Origin: Spirochaetia bacterium
GTDB lineage: Bacteria > Spirochaetota > Spirochaetia > Treponematales > Rectinemataceae
Reading direction: 5' to 3'
Assembly: GCA_029975555.1 (NCBI GenBank)
Contig: JARKOY010000074.1
Span: 1 to 64,000 of the forward strand
DNA length: 64,000 bases
The translations under genes were made by a program, and so were the position numbers. This document shows positions 1 to 9,237 of the stretch, piece by piece; within the stretch, counting starts at the first letter, position 1, and each line of letters opens with the position of its first letter. The notes beneath the pieces were generated by a model that was not told the DNA's origin, made no database searches, and worked only from the letters and a program-made list of their open reading frames with translations.

Positions 1-50
1 TTGAATCAAAAGGCCTCAAAGGCTGCGTCATTGTGGTGGAGGTGAACAGC

Positions 51-758
51 ATGAAAAAACTACTTGCAACCCTCGTGGCGCTGGCCTTCGCTGCTGTCGC
101 GGCGATGGCCCAGGGGCCGGCCACAGCTGGCGCCATAGAGCAGGCTGGGGCGCTCGGCCCAGGCGGCACTCCGAAGGGCAGCGCTGTGTTTGCAGAGGCG
201 GCCTTCGCCGAGGTGGCGGGCATTCCCCTCGGGGAGGCTGAGGCGGCCATGGTGAAAGGAGGCGACCTTGTGCTGGCCGTCCACCGCGACAGCCAGACCA
301 TGACCGTCTACAGCGGCACGCCCGCCGCAATCGTCAATGGCCTTGCGGAGGTTTACACTGTCCCCGTCACGACGCGCGTGGTGAAGGCCAGTTCGTCGCA
401 GTATAGAGACGACATGACACGAGATGAGTATGTGGAATACGGAGGTGTTGTCTATCGGCCCACCCAGTTGCCGGAAGGGACCTACCGGTTAGACTATACC
501 CAGCGAGATGTCGCCGGCTACGGCCCGGGCATCCACATCGACGCCTATGTCGAGACAGAATTAAAAAATGGTGGCACCATGAAAATGAATGATTACTTTG
601 TGCACGGGACGGACATCGACAACACCTGGGGCTGCGTGGGGGTGAAGAACGGCGCCATGGGCAGGGTCATGAGTACGTATACCCGATCGTATGGGCCGAG
701 GATCTTGACCATCGACGCGTATTCGGCGCGGAGAGGCCCGTCCAAGAGGGACGATTAG
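51..758 (+). CDS. Exported L,D-transpeptidase-like protein
   Basis: A 235-residue protein with a clear Sec signal peptide (MKKLLATLVALAFAAVAAMA). The C-terminal half ends in a YFVHG...WGCVGV segment (H185, C195), recalling the His/Cys motif of YkuD-type L,D-transpeptidases that cross-link or modify peptidoglycan in the periplasm. The match is imperfect: the His-Cys distance is about 10 residues and the usual SHGC His is a Trp, so a DUF2778/Tlde1-like relative is an alternative. The ATG at 51 is chosen over the in-frame GTG at 33 because GGAGG at 38-42 sits 8 nt before it. A stem-loop and an unknown lipoprotein gene follow. Confidence 0.5.
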   Translation: MKKLLATLVALAFAAVAAMAQGPATAGAIEQAGALGPGGTPKGSAVFAEAAFAEVAGIPLGEAEAAMVKGGDLVLAVHRDSQTMTVYSGTPAAIVNGLAEVYTVPVTTRVVKASSSQYRDDMTRDEYVEYGGVVYRPTQLPEGTYRLDYTQRDVAGYGPGIHIDAYVETELKNGGTMKMNDYFVHGTDIDNTWGCVGVKNGAMGRVMSTYTRSYGPRILTIDAYSARRGPSKRDD

Positions 759-773
759 GGGAAAGCAACAAAG

Positions 774-796
774 CCGGCTGCCTGCGTGGCAGCCGG
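774..796 (+). other. Intercistronic stem-loop
   Basis: Perfect inverted repeat: CCGGCTGCC (774-782), loop TGCGT, GGCAGCCGG (788-796). No T-run follows, so it is not a classical terminator. Its 3' arm touches the ribosome binding site GGAAGGAGG (795-803) of the downstream lipoprotein gene, so it could limit translation or set an mRNA end. Confidence 0.6.
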
Positions 797-809
797 AAGG
801 AGGAAAAGC

Positions 810-1781
810 ATGAAAAAATCGTGGTGGATCGCATGCGTTGCACTGAGCCTACTGGTGGTGGGGTGCACCAAGCAGGAGCACGCGGCATCGCCAGGGCAAG
901 ACGCGCGTGGAGCGGCACAGCACACAGTCGATCTCAAAAACACGGTGCGGTTCGTCGACGAACCCCAACTCGTATTGCACGAGGCCTTCACGCTGTGGGT
1001 GAAATATTATACCTCTGATGCTGATAGACAACCCATTGGAGAAGAATCCTATGTCGGCTACACCGACCAGGCTGGCCTCGTCCGAAAGCTCATCCATAGG
1101 GATACCTACTTCAAAACCAACAAGACCTTTGCAGAAGAAGTTGTCATTCGGAAAACGAGCGACGGGTTCTATTACGAGATTCTCTCTGTTATCTGGGGAA
1201 AAGAATACAGCATGGATAAATATCATTATCGATTAAACAACAAAGGTTTCATCATAACCATGCAGATGCAATTCTTAGGACAAGAGGCCATCGCCTTGAA
1301 TGGGGAACAGAAAACGACGACCACGCACATCTCCTACCTGCACGAGGACGGCTACCTCTGGCAGTCGGACTATAAAAAGGCCAAGATAGAGAACAATCAG
1401 TACTTCGAACACTATTATGTGAAAAAAGAGGACATGTGGGACAATATCATTTATACAGATAATACAATGTTGCTCTATTATGAATATGATCAGGAGACTC
1501 GCAAACCCTTGATCAAGTACAAGTACGTCTTCTCCTACACCAAGGACCCCAGCTCTGGCGAGATCTCGGGGAAGCTCGTCGATTGGCTGTGGAACATGAG
1601 GGCCCTCTTTGATGGCCCCGAGCAATGGAAAAAGAACCCCAAGGAGATCGAGCTGCACGTCAAAACCAATCTTCACGCGCAGGACAGGAACATCAACATC
1701 CTCAATCAATGCATCATCCCCCACAGCGAGTATTTGATCCCTTTTATCTACGGATTAACAGTGAATTACAAAGAGGATTGA
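810..1781 (+). CDS. Lipoprotein of unknown function
   Basis: A 323-residue protein starting with a lipoprotein signal (MKKSWWIACVALSLLVVGC), with the acylated Cys at residue 19. The ATG at 810 follows GGAAGGAGG at a good distance; an in-frame GTG at 786 is rejected because the signal would be displaced. I do not recognise the mature part. It is rich in Tyr, Lys, Asp and Asn, with many beta-strand-like stretches. The second half uses A/T-ending codons (AAA, TAT, GAT) much more than its GC-rich neighbours, which may reflect transfer or relaxed selection. It could form a unit with the transpeptidase-like gene upstream. It ends 36 nt before the convergent FecE-type gene. Confidence 0.6.
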   Translation: MKKSWWIACVALSLLVVGCTKQEHAASPGQDARGAAQHTVDLKNTVRFVDEPQLVLHEAFTLWVKYYTSDADRQPIGEESYVGYTDQAGLVRKLIHRDTYFKTNKTFAEEVVIRKTSDGFYYEILSVIWGKEYSMDKYHYRLNNKGFIITMQMQFLGQEAIALNGEQKTTTTHISYLHEDGYLWQSDYKKAKIENNQYFEHYYVKKEDMWDNIIYTDNTMLLYYEYDQETRKPLIKYKYVFSYTKDPSSGEISGKLVDWLWNMRALFDGPEQWKKNPKEIELHVKTNLHAQDRNINILNQCIIPHSEYLIPFIYGLTVNYKED

Positions 1782-1816
1782 TGTGATGTGGAGACTGGGG
1801 CGACATGCGCAACTCT

Positions 1817-2578
1817 TCAGTAGGTGCTCGGTAATTCCTTTAATGAAAAAGAAATACCATATGATCGTGCCAGCATATCTGTGTCGCGCAAGTCCGTTGT
1901 AGGGCCGTTCCATCGGATCTTGCCGTTGGCAAGGATCAATGCCTGACCACCTAAGAAAATGCCGAGGCCTATGTCGTGCGTCGTATAAATGATGGTCTTG
2001 CCGGCTTCCGCGAGCGACAGGAGGGCGTCGGCGATGTGCCTGGCGTGCGCGGGATCGAGCATGCTCACCGGCTCATCGAGGATGAGGATCGAAGCTCCCT
2101 GGGCGAGGCAACGCGCGAGGCGCGCGAGCTGAAATTCTCCCCCCGAGAGTTCGCCAATATTTCTCATCTCGAATGAAGCCATGCCGAGCGAGGCAAGCGC
2201 GTCGTGTGCCGCCGCTCTGTCCTCTGGCCCTGGCAGCGCCAGTGTTTCCATGTGCGGAGTGCGTCCCATCAGGACAAAGTCGAGCACGCGGTAATTGAAG
2301 GCGAGCTTTTCGAGCTGCGGCAGGAAAGCGATGTGGCGGGCGCGCTCCCGTGCCGAATATGAGGCGAGCGGACGGCCGTCGAGTTCCACGACACCGACGC
2401 GCGGACTCAGTCTGCCCGAAAGAATGGAAAGAAGCGTCGTCTTGCCGGCTCCGTTCGGGCCCAAGATGGCGAGGGTTTGGCCGCGCACGATTTCCAGCGA
2501 TACCCCATTAAGAACAGGCTGCCCGCCGGGCCAGGCGAATGCAACGCCCTTTGCAGAGACGCATGCGGTTTCTTTCAT
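1817..2578 (-). CDS. FecE/BtuD-type ABC importer ATPase
   Basis: A 253-residue ATPase of the family that powers uptake of ferric siderophores, haem or cobalamin. Walker A GPNGAGKT (40-47), signature LSGGE (144-148), Walker B ILILDEP (164-170) and the H-loop (TTHD) are all intact. The start ATG at 2578 overlaps the stop of the upstream permease remnant by 4 nt (ATGA), the normal coupling of a FecCD-FecE pair. The partner permease is broken and no binding protein is encoded nearby. The ATPase is therefore either an orphan, shared with another permease, or just beginning to decay. Substrate cannot be assigned. Confidence 0.85.
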   Translation of the reverse strand: MKETACVSAKGVAFAWPGGQPVLNGVSLEIVRGQTLAILGPNGAGKTTLLSILSGRLSPRVGVVELDGRPLASYSARERARHIAFLPQLEKLAFNYRVLDFVLMGRTPHMETLALPGPEDRAAAHDALASLGMASFEMRNIGELSGGEFQLARLARCLAQGASILILDEPVSMLDPAHARHIADALLSLAEAGKTIIYTTHDIGLGIFLGGQALILANGKIRWNGPTTDLRDTDMLARSYGISFSLKELPSTY

Positions 2579-3414
2579 CGCGCGAGCTCCACCCTGCGCA
2601 CCGTGAGCATCATCGCGAAGCTCAGCGCGCCGAGGAGGGAAGTCACGATGCCGAGCGGAATTTCCCCCGAGAAGAGCGAGCGCGCAAGCGTATCCGAAAC
2701 GAGCACGAATATCGCCCCGCCGAGCATGGAGCGCGGCAACACCGACCGAGCGTCGGGCCCGTCAAGGGCTCGGACGATCTGCGGCACGACGAGCCCCACC
2801 CAACCGACAACGCCGCACACCGCCGTCATGACTCAACGCATGGCGTACAGTACGGCCAGCGAAGCCAGCGCCACGGGCGCTGCAGATTCGAGTCTCTCCC
2901 AGCTCATCGGCACCAGTGAGCCCATCGTCCAGAACACGATGGTGGGCAACTGATTCAGAGGATCGGCGACATATTTCATCATCGACAGAAGCGAGGAGAA
3001 GAACGCGGACACCGCGAGGCCCGCCAATATGAGCCTCAAAATCTGACCGCCATACCTGAAGCGCTCGGCAAGCCACATCGACAGCGTGAGCGCCACGAGG
3101 GCCATTCCGAACGCCAATGCCGCGATGAGCGAATAGGCACGAAGCCCCAGCACGAGGGAGACCGCCGCTCCGAAGGCTGCCCCCTGCGACACACCGAGGA
3201 ATCCTGTGACGCCTCGCCCGATGCCGCAATCCGGGCCACGAGGACCTTTGGTTTCTGGCTCGCGCTGAGTTTCGACGTGCGCGCAATGACCTTCGCCTCG
3301 TGGCTCGCGAACCAGCTCACCACTTCCGGGCCGCGCTCCTGTCGAACGAAACATTGTTCTTAAAATATAGCGGTCAAGATAAGACGTCTCCGCACAGGTG
3401 AACGTTTCCTTCAC
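2575..3414 (-). pseudogene. FecCD-family permease, truncated and interrupted
   Basis: Remnant of an iron-siderophore/B12 permease (intact members are about 330 residues). Recognisable homology starts near 3219 at GFLGVSQGAAFGA, runs through several membrane helices to VLYAMR, then hits an in-frame TGA at 2833-2835 and resumes in the same frame as GVVGWVGLVVPQ to the normal C-terminus. Two things are missing: the N-terminal roughly 90 residues (none of the three frames upstream of 3219 looks like a FecCD N-terminus) and some 40-50 residues around the TGA, where the loop before the GxVGxVGLVxPH motif belongs. Two deletions plus a stop make function very unlikely. Confidence 0.8.
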
Positions 3415-5396
3415 TCTTCCGGCATCTGCACGTGTTCGGCGACGAATTCGCGGTAGGAGGCGTTGTTTGCCATGAGCTCGGAATGTGTTCCGAAACCGGC
3501 GATACGCCCGCCATTGAGGAAAAGGACGCGGTCGACATACTGGATGCTCGAGAGGCGGTGCGAGACGGCGATCACCGCGGCACGGGCAAATTCGGGCATC
3601 TCCGCAAGCGAGCGCCAGAGTGTCTCCTCGTTGGCGGTATCGAGCGATGCGGTCATGTCGTCGAGGAGGAGGATGGCTGGGTAGCCAGCGAGCGCCCGTG
3701 CGATGGCGATCCGCTGCTTCTGGCCCCCCGAAACGCTGGTGCCGCGCTGTCCGAGTTTGGTATCGAGGCCATCAGGGAAGGCAGCGACCTCCTCGCTGAG
3801 TCTCGCCACTTCGATCAGTCGCGCCAATTCGCTGTCGCTCATGCGCTGTCCATCCCGACAGCCGAACAGAATGTTCTCGCGGATTGTTCCGCTGAAGAGG
3901 AGGGGGTCCTGGGGAACATATCCGATAAGCCCACGGCGCTCCTCAGGGCCCATGGCGCGCACAGACTTTTCATTGATCGTCACGCGCCCACTCCGTGGCT
4001 CGAGGAGGCCGAGCGCCGTCTTCACGAGGGTTGTCTTGCCCGAGCCAACAGGCCCGATGACGAGGATTTTTTCGCCCGGAGATACCTCGAAATCGATGTC
4101 GGCGATCGCTGGCTTGCTCTTGTGTTCGTAATACACGGTCGCCTTTTCGAACCTGAGGGAACGCAAGGCTGCTGTCTGTGGCCCCGCATTGTCACGTACC
4201 CCTGGAGCCAAGGTTTGCCGGAGCGCAGCATTCAGATGTCCTTCCCCTGCCCCCCTCTGTCCGGCGCAGTCCGTGGAGCGACGCGCTTTTCCCTTGGGTG
4301 CATCTTTTTCCTCTGGCACATAGCCGCGCATCTCCTCTAGACGGTCTATGTTCACAAAGGCGCGCTTGCCGAACACGAAGAGCTGGGGGATATCGAGCAC
4401 TGGATAAATGAGCATGTTGAGATAGTTGTAGAAGGCGTAGAAGGTTCCGATTGAGATCGTGCGCTTTGTGACCATGAGCCCGCCCACAAACACGAGGGCG
4501 ATTTGTGCCACATAATCGATGTATTGGTAGATGAGCTGCATCACGGTCTCGAGTCTGATGACGCCCATCTCTGTCTCAAAGCGGCGGCCGAGGGCATCGC
4601 GGAAGAATCTCGTGTATTTCTCTTCGCCCGCAAAGGCCTTGATGACGCGCACGCCAGAAAAGCTCATCTCGAGCTGATTGTTGATCGATGAGATCGCCTG
4701 CTCGTTTTTGTTGACGCGGTCGTAGATGGCAGCCTGGGTCCTGGCAAAGACAAAGAGCATGATGGGCAGGGATGCGAGCGACGCCAGCGCGAGCCTCCAG
4801 TCGAGGCTGAGCATCGCGGCCACACAGAAAGTGACTTTGCTCGCCGACTCCACAGCCCTAAAAATACCTGAGCAGAGGAACCAAGACAGTTTCGGAAAAT
4901 CGGAGATGTCCGAAGTCAGGCGCGTGATCACATCGCCCGAGCGGAATTTGCCGAAGAAGCGCATGTCCTTCCGGACAACTTCGCCGAAGTACTTCTTCCT
5001 AACGAGATAATCGAAGACAATGTTGAGGGCACCTCGCACCCCAGGGAAGGTGCCAGCGACAAACCCAGCGACCCCAATCGCCACGAAATACAGCGCGATG
5101 CGCCTCACCTGTGCCATCGCGACATCCTCGCTCATTTTGCTGTCGATCGCATGTTCCAGAAGGTCGAAGAGCTGCTTCGTGACGAGGGGAAACGCGACTG
5201 CCACCGCGCTCGACAAGAGCGTCAGAAAGAGAAGCAGCCAGATGAGGCCTTGTCGTTCGCGCCACACTTCGCGGATCCACAGGATATGGAAAAACCTTGG
5301 TCGAGGGGTGCCCTGCTGCGCGGCACCACCGGCAGGTCGAGTGGACGGCCGGGGGACAGAGCCTTTCTTTAAGTTTTTATTGCTCCGGAATTTCAT
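3411..5396 (-). CDS. ABC exporter subunit with degenerate catalytic site
   Basis: A 661-residue half-transporter: six membrane helices, then a nucleotide-binding domain. Walker A is GPVGSGKT (about 449-456) and the signature is VSGGQ. Walker B reads LLLDD (near 575), so the catalytic Glu is Asp, as in the degenerate site of heterodimeric exporters such as TM287/288. A roughly 50-residue basic, Gly/Ala-rich linker between the membrane and ATPase parts (around 365-420) is unusual. The start overlaps the stop of the partner gene by 4 nt (5393-5396), so the two are translationally coupled. Probable role is export of drugs, lipids or peptides; substrate unknown. Confidence 0.9.
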   Translation of the reverse strand: MKFRSNKNLKKGSVPRPSTRPAGGAAQQGTPRPRFFHILWIREVWRERQGLIWLLLFLTLLSSAVAVAFPLVTKQLFDLLEHAIDSKMSEDVAMAQVRRIALYFVAIGVAGFVAGTFPGVRGALNIVFDYLVRKKYFGEVVRKDMRFFGKFRSGDVITRLTSDISDFPKLSWFLCSGIFRAVESASKVTFCVAAMLSLDWRLALASLASLPIMLFVFARTQAAIYDRVNKNEQAISSINNQLEMSFSGVRVIKAFAGEEKYTRFFRDALGRRFETEMGVIRLETVMQLIYQYIDYVAQIALVFVGGLMVTKRTISIGTFYAFYNYLNMLIYPVLDIPQLFVFGKRAFVNIDRLEEMRGYVPEEKDAPKGKARRSTDCAGQRGAGEGHLNAALRQTLAPGVRDNAGPQTAALRSLRFEKATVYYEHKSKPAIADIDFEVSPGEKILVIGPVGSGKTTLVKTALGLLEPRSGRVTINEKSVRAMGPEERRGLIGYVPQDPLLFSGTIRENILFGCRDGQRMSDSELARLIEVARLSEEVAAFPDGLDTKLGQRGTSVSGGQKQRIAIARALAGYPAILLLDDMTASLDTANEETLWRSLAEMPEFARAAVIAVSHRLSSIQYVDRVLFLNGGRIAGFGTHSELMANNASYREFVAEHVQMPEE

Positions 5397-7162
5397 GCGC
5401 GTGCCCTCTTCTTAGCCGGAAACTGCTGATCCACGAGGAGGCGGTATGCGGGCAAGTTCTGATAGAGACTCTCGTGTGTTCCTTGCGCAATCAGCCGCCC
5501 GCCGCTCAAAAAGAAAATCCTGTCGGCGCTCAGCACGGACGAGAGGCGGTGGGCGACGACGATCATCGTCCTGCCCTTGCGGAGCACATCCATGCTCTCC
5601 TTAATGCGCTTCTCGGTCGTCATGTCCACATTGCTCGTCGCCTCATCGAGAAGAATGAGCTTAGGATTGGCCGCGAGCGCCCTCGCAAAGGAGACGAGCT
5701 GACGCTCACCCGAGGAGAGGTTTGCTCCCCTCTCCCAGAGGTTTGTCGCAAGGCCCTCGGGGAGGGCCTCTATTGCGCCATCCACGTGGACGACCGATAT
5801 CGCTTCGCGCACTTTGGCTTCGCTTATTTCTTCATGGTAGAGCCTTGTGTTCTCGAGCACCGAAACCGGAAACAGAAAGGATTCTTGAAGCACCAGGCCG
5901 ATGTGCTTGCGCCAGGCGACAATGTCGATTTCATCCAGGGGCACGCCGTCGATGAGGATGTGCCCCTTCTGGGGATGGGCAAAACCGCACAAAAGGCTGA
6001 TGATCGTGGATTTTCCTGAACCACTCGCCCCGACTATGGCGGCAAAACTGCCCTTGGGTATGACAAACGAGAGGTCGCGGAGCACCCACTCGTCGCCCTC
6101 GTACGCGAACCACACATGGTCGAAGCGGATTTCTCGATCGAGGGACGGAGCTTTGCCAACTCCCCGGTTTGGTTCTTCAGCAATTGCCATGAGCTTCCGA
6201 ATTCTCGAGAGCGAAGTCCTCGCCTGCTGGAGGCTCCGGAGGCTCTCCGCAATCTCTGCGATGGGTCTGAGGAGTCTGGCACCGTACTCGACGAACAAAA
6301 GGACCATGCCGAGCGTCATCGTGCCCGTGAGCACCTTCGGCGCATACAGGAGGAGCAGCGCGACAATGAACAGCGGCCCGATCAGCGACTCAAGCACCGA
6401 CATCATCGTATACTCGATGAGCGAGATGCGCACCTCAAGCGATACCCGCTGTTTGGCAGCTGCATCGAGTTCCGTCTCCGCCCAGCCGGTCCTGCCATAG
6501 GCCTTCAGCACTTCGATGCCTTGAATGAACTCCGTCACCTTCGCCACGATCGCCGCGTAAAAAGAGCGCGCCTTCTCATACATCGAAAAAATCTTCGAAA
6601 AGAATACGATCAAAACAGTGAGAAGCAGGACTGAAACACCCGCCATTATGAGCGCCAACCTCGGCACGAGGGCGAACGTCACCCCAAAGATGCCGATCAT
6701 AGTGAGGACGTTTACGATGAGGTTTGCACCCAGGTTCGAGAACATGTCCCGCACGCGCTCGGTGTCGGTCTCTGTCCGCGACATGAGCTCGCCGACGGGA
6801 TGCTTGTCGAAAAACGATATCGGCAGTTTTAAAAGATGCGAAAAGAGGTCCTGTTTTATGAGCGTCACGATCGAAAGTCCGAGGCGCGCCAACAGCATCA
6901 TGCCGACGTAACTCAGAAGGCCCGTCACCGACACAATGCCGAGGAAGGCAAAAGCGTATGCCAGAAGAAGCCCCGTATCCTCCTTCGGAACCGCGACATC
7001 GATGATCTGCTTGAGTATGTAGGGCCCCGCAAGCTGGCCCAGCGCAATGAGCGCCATCACGGCCAAGCCCGGCAGGGCGAGCATTCTGTAGCGCGAGAGA
7101 TAGCCCAGAATTGTGTGCAGGTAGTCGTTTTGAACTGATTTTTTTGTCATAGGTTGCATCAA
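5393..7162 (-). CDS. ABC exporter subunit with canonical Walker B
   Basis: A 589-residue partner half-transporter: N-terminal membrane domain, Walker A GASGSGKST (near 376), Walker B LILLDEATS (near 504) with the catalytic Glu. Its signature is LSSGE instead of LSGGQ, the change expected when this signature faces the degenerate Walker site of the other subunit. Together the pair looks like an asymmetric heterodimeric exporter. The start is uncertain: a TTG at 7162, ATG at 7159 or ATG at 7150 (MTKKSVQNDY), none with a strong ribosome binding site. It is first in a two-gene unit. Confidence 0.9.
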   Translation of the reverse strand: MMQPMTKKSVQNDYLHTILGYLSRYRMLALPGLAVMALIALGQLAGPYILKQIIDVAVPKEDTGLLLAYAFAFLGIVSVTGLLSYVGMMLLARLGLSIVTLIKQDLFSHLLKLPISFFDKHPVGELMSRTETDTERVRDMFSNLGANLIVNVLTMIGIFGVTFALVPRLALIMAGVSVLLLTVLIVFFSKIFSMYEKARSFYAAIVAKVTEFIQGIEVLKAYGRTGWAETELDAAAKQRVSLEVRISLIEYTMMSVLESLIGPLFIVALLLLYAPKVLTGTMTLGMVLLFVEYGARLLRPIAEIAESLRSLQQARTSLSRIRKLMAIAEEPNRGVGKAPSLDREIRFDHVWFAYEGDEWVLRDLSFVIPKGSFAAIVGASGSGKSTIISLLCGFAHPQKGHILIDGVPLDEIDIVAWRKHIGLVLQESFLFPVSVLENTRLYHEEISEAKVREAISVVHVDGAIEALPEGLATNLWERGANLSSGERQLVSFARALAANPKLILLDEATSNVDMTTEKRIKESMDVLRKGRTMIVVAHRLSSVLSADRIFFLSGGRLIAQGTHESLYQNLPAYRLLVDQQFPAKKRARA

Positions 7163-7301
7163 AAATTCTCAGCCAGTCTGAATGCCTCATTCGCCCTTTG
7201 AAGGACACCTAACATTGGGGGACATCTAAAAATACAAAAGCTTTTTATTCTATATCAGTTTTCAATACATGTGCAAGCGTAATTGAACACATAGCACCAA
7301 T
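7163..7301. other. Intergenic region upstream of the exporter
   Basis: About 140 bp of relatively AT-rich sequence between the exporter start and the fucI terminator. It must hold the exporter promoter, read leftward, but no convincing -35/-10 pair stands out. No gene is visible. Confidence 0.5.
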
Positions 7302-7354
7302 AAAAAAGGCAGCGCTGCGGAACCCCTGATCTGTGGCCCCCCACTGCGCTGCCT
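7302..7354 (-). terminator. Rho-independent terminator of the fucI end of the sugar operon
   Basis: On the minus strand, AGGCAGCGC (7354-7346) pairs with GCGCTGCCT (7315-7307), with a 30-nt GC-rich loop that can fold further, followed by a run of six T (7307-7302). It lies 38 nt after the fucI stop and closes the minus-strand sugar unit. Confidence 0.8.
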
Positions 7355-7392
7355 CAACTTTCATCGTTACGTACTGGTCTTACGTATAAAGC

Positions 7393-9207
7393 TCACTTAT
7401 ACAGAGGCCCGAGCGTCGAACAGGCCCGGTAATCCGCCCCTTCGGGGTCCATGCCGAATGCGTTCCAGTAGCTCGGCCTAAAGATTTTTTCGGCGGGCAC
7501 GTTGTGCATCGCCACAGGGATGCGGAGAATCGCGGCGAGACTTATGAGGTCGGCGCCGATGTGTCCGTACGAAATTGCCCCGTGGTTCGCACCCCAGTTC
7601 GCCATCACGGAGTAGACGTCTTTGAAAGGCCCATTTCCGGTGAGGCGCGGCGCAAACCATGTCGTCGGCCAGGTGGGGTCAGTGCGCAAATCGAGCGTGT
7701 CGTGCACTTCCTTTGGCAGGGTCACGGTGAATCCTTCCGCGATCTGGATCATGGGCCCGAGGCCCTTCACAAGGTTGATGCGGGTCATGGTGACGGGCAT
7801 GCCTCCCTCCGTGAGGAAATCGGAGGAGTATCCGCCGCCGCGGAAGTAGCCGAGGTTCGCGTAGCGCCACTGCGTTGCCTTGAGCGAAGCCTTCGCTTCC
7901 TCAGGCTCGACCTGCCACCAAGGTTTTATCGCAGGCTTGCCGTCGATGCGCTGGCACCCTGTACCGTCGAGGCATGTCGCCCCCGAATTGATGAGGTGAA
8001 TAAAGCCGTGCTCGGCAATCCCAGAGGGCTTCCACCCCGTGACGCGCTGGACCGCCCCGGGGCTCCAGTAGGTGCGCACGTCGGAGAATATCTGGGCGCT
8101 CCCTGTGAGGAGATGCCCGAAGAGCATGGAGGCCCCGTTCAGGGAATCGTTCTCCGTGGCGACGAGGTAGGGCTGACGTATGCCCGTCCAGTCGAAGCTC
8201 GAATTGAGGATCGTCTCCAGAAAATCTCCGTTGGGGAAGTGGTCGGTCCACTGCCGCTGTCCCTGGAAGCCGGCGAGAATGGCGTTGTGGCCGAGCGATT
8301 CCTCGATGAAACCCTTTCGGCGCAGGTCTGGGTTGCCGACCATCAGGTCGCGCACGATGATGGCCATCTTCGCGCTCATCTGCCAGACCTTGTCCTTGCG
8401 GGCGCGAGAATGCTGCTGTGCGGGAGGATTGTTGTCGGGCCCCTCCACGCAGTAGGCCTTGATCCACTCCATCGCGCGGTGGAATTCGGCCTCCGAGTAT
8501 ATCTTCTCCTCGACGCGGCGGATTATTTCGCTCATGTCGACATATTCGTTGCGCATGCCGAGGTACTCGCGGAAGAAGTCGGGATCGACGATCGAGCCCG
8601 CGATGCCCATGGACACTGAGCCGATAGAGAGGTAGCTTTTGCCGCGCATCCACGCCGCAGCGAGCCCAGCGCGGGCGAAGCGGAGTATCTTCTCGGCGAC
8701 GTCGGCCGGTATTTTGCCCGTATCGCTGAGGTCCTGCACATCGTGCCCATAGATTCCGAACGCAGGCAGCCCCATCTGGGTGTGGGCAGCGAGGACTGCC
8801 GCCAGGTACACCGCGCCGGGGCGGTCTGTACCATTGAAGCCCCAGACACCCTTCACCGTGAGAGGGTCGCTGTCCATCGTTTCTGAACCATAGCACCAAC
8901 AAGGCGTCACCGTGAGGGTGACCGCCACGCCTTCGCGCGCGAACTTCTCGGCGCAGGCTGCGGCTTCAGCCACACCCCCTATGGTGGAATCGGCGATGAC
9001 GCACTCGACTTTTTCTCCTGTTGGATGGCGGAGATTCTCCGAGATGAGCTTTGCCGCCGCCTTTGCCATGTCCATGGTGACATTCTCCAGCGACTCGCGG
9101 ATTCCTCCGCGCCTGCCGTCGATGACAGGGCGAATTCCGATTTTCGGCGAGCTTCCCTTTAACCTGTTTCTTGGCTGTTGCAGCACAAAATCCTTCGTCT
9201 GTTCCAT
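7393..9207 (-). CDS. fucI: L-fucose isomerase
   Basis: A 604-residue enzyme close in length to E. coli FucI (591). It interconverts L-fucose and L-fuculose, and D-arabinose and D-ribulose, using Mn2+. Family landmarks are clear: the [16 protein letters not shown]-terminus, [29 protein letters not shown], and the C-terminal [17 protein letters not shown]. The ATG at 9207 follows GGAGG by 6 nt. It is last in the minus-strand operon, just after the LacI gene. It is the strongest evidence that the imported sugar is a 6-deoxyhexose or D-arabinose-like aldose. No FucA-type aldolase gene is linked, which is unusual. Confidence 0.95.
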   Translation of the reverse strand: MEQTKDFVLQQPRNRLKGSSPKIGIRPVIDGRRGGIRESLENVTMDMAKAAAKLISENLRHPTGEKVECVIADSTIGGVAEAAACAEKFAREGVAVTLTVTPCWCYGSETMDSDPLTVKGVWGFNGTDRPGAVYLAAVLAAHTQMGLPAFGIYGHDVQDLSDTGKIPADVAEKILRFARAGLAAAWMRGKSYLSIGSVSMGIAGSIVDPDFFREYLGMRNEYVDMSEIIRRVEEKIYSEAEFHRAMEWIKAYCVEGPDNNPPAQQHSRARKDKVWQMSAKMAIIVRDLMVGNPDLRRKGFIEESLGHNAILAGFQGQRQWTDHFPNGDFLETILNSSFDWTGIRQPYLVATENDSLNGASMLFGHLLTGSAQIFSDVRTYWSPGAVQRVTGWKPSGIAEHGFIHLINSGATCLDGTGCQRIDGKPAIKPWWQVEPEEAKASLKATQWRYANLGYFRGGGYSSDFLTEGGMPVTMTRINLVKGLGPMIQIAEGFTVTLPKEVHDTLDLRTDPTWPTTWFAPRLTGNGPFKDVYSVMANWGANHGAISYGHIGADLISLAAILRIPVAMHNVPAEKIFRPSYWNAFGMDPEGADYRACSTLGPLYK

Positions 9208-9237
9208 GTGTTTCCTCCGATAGATTCACCTCGACAC

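Noticed and set aside
3231-3414. Attempt to rebuild the FecCD N-terminus by a frameshift
   Set aside because: All three minus-strand frames upstream of 3219 were read; none resembles the expected membrane helices, so a single frameshift does not explain the loss.
7504-8619. A 371-codon plus-strand open frame opposite fucI
   Set aside because: No recognisable domain; it mirrors the codon structure of the isomerase gene.
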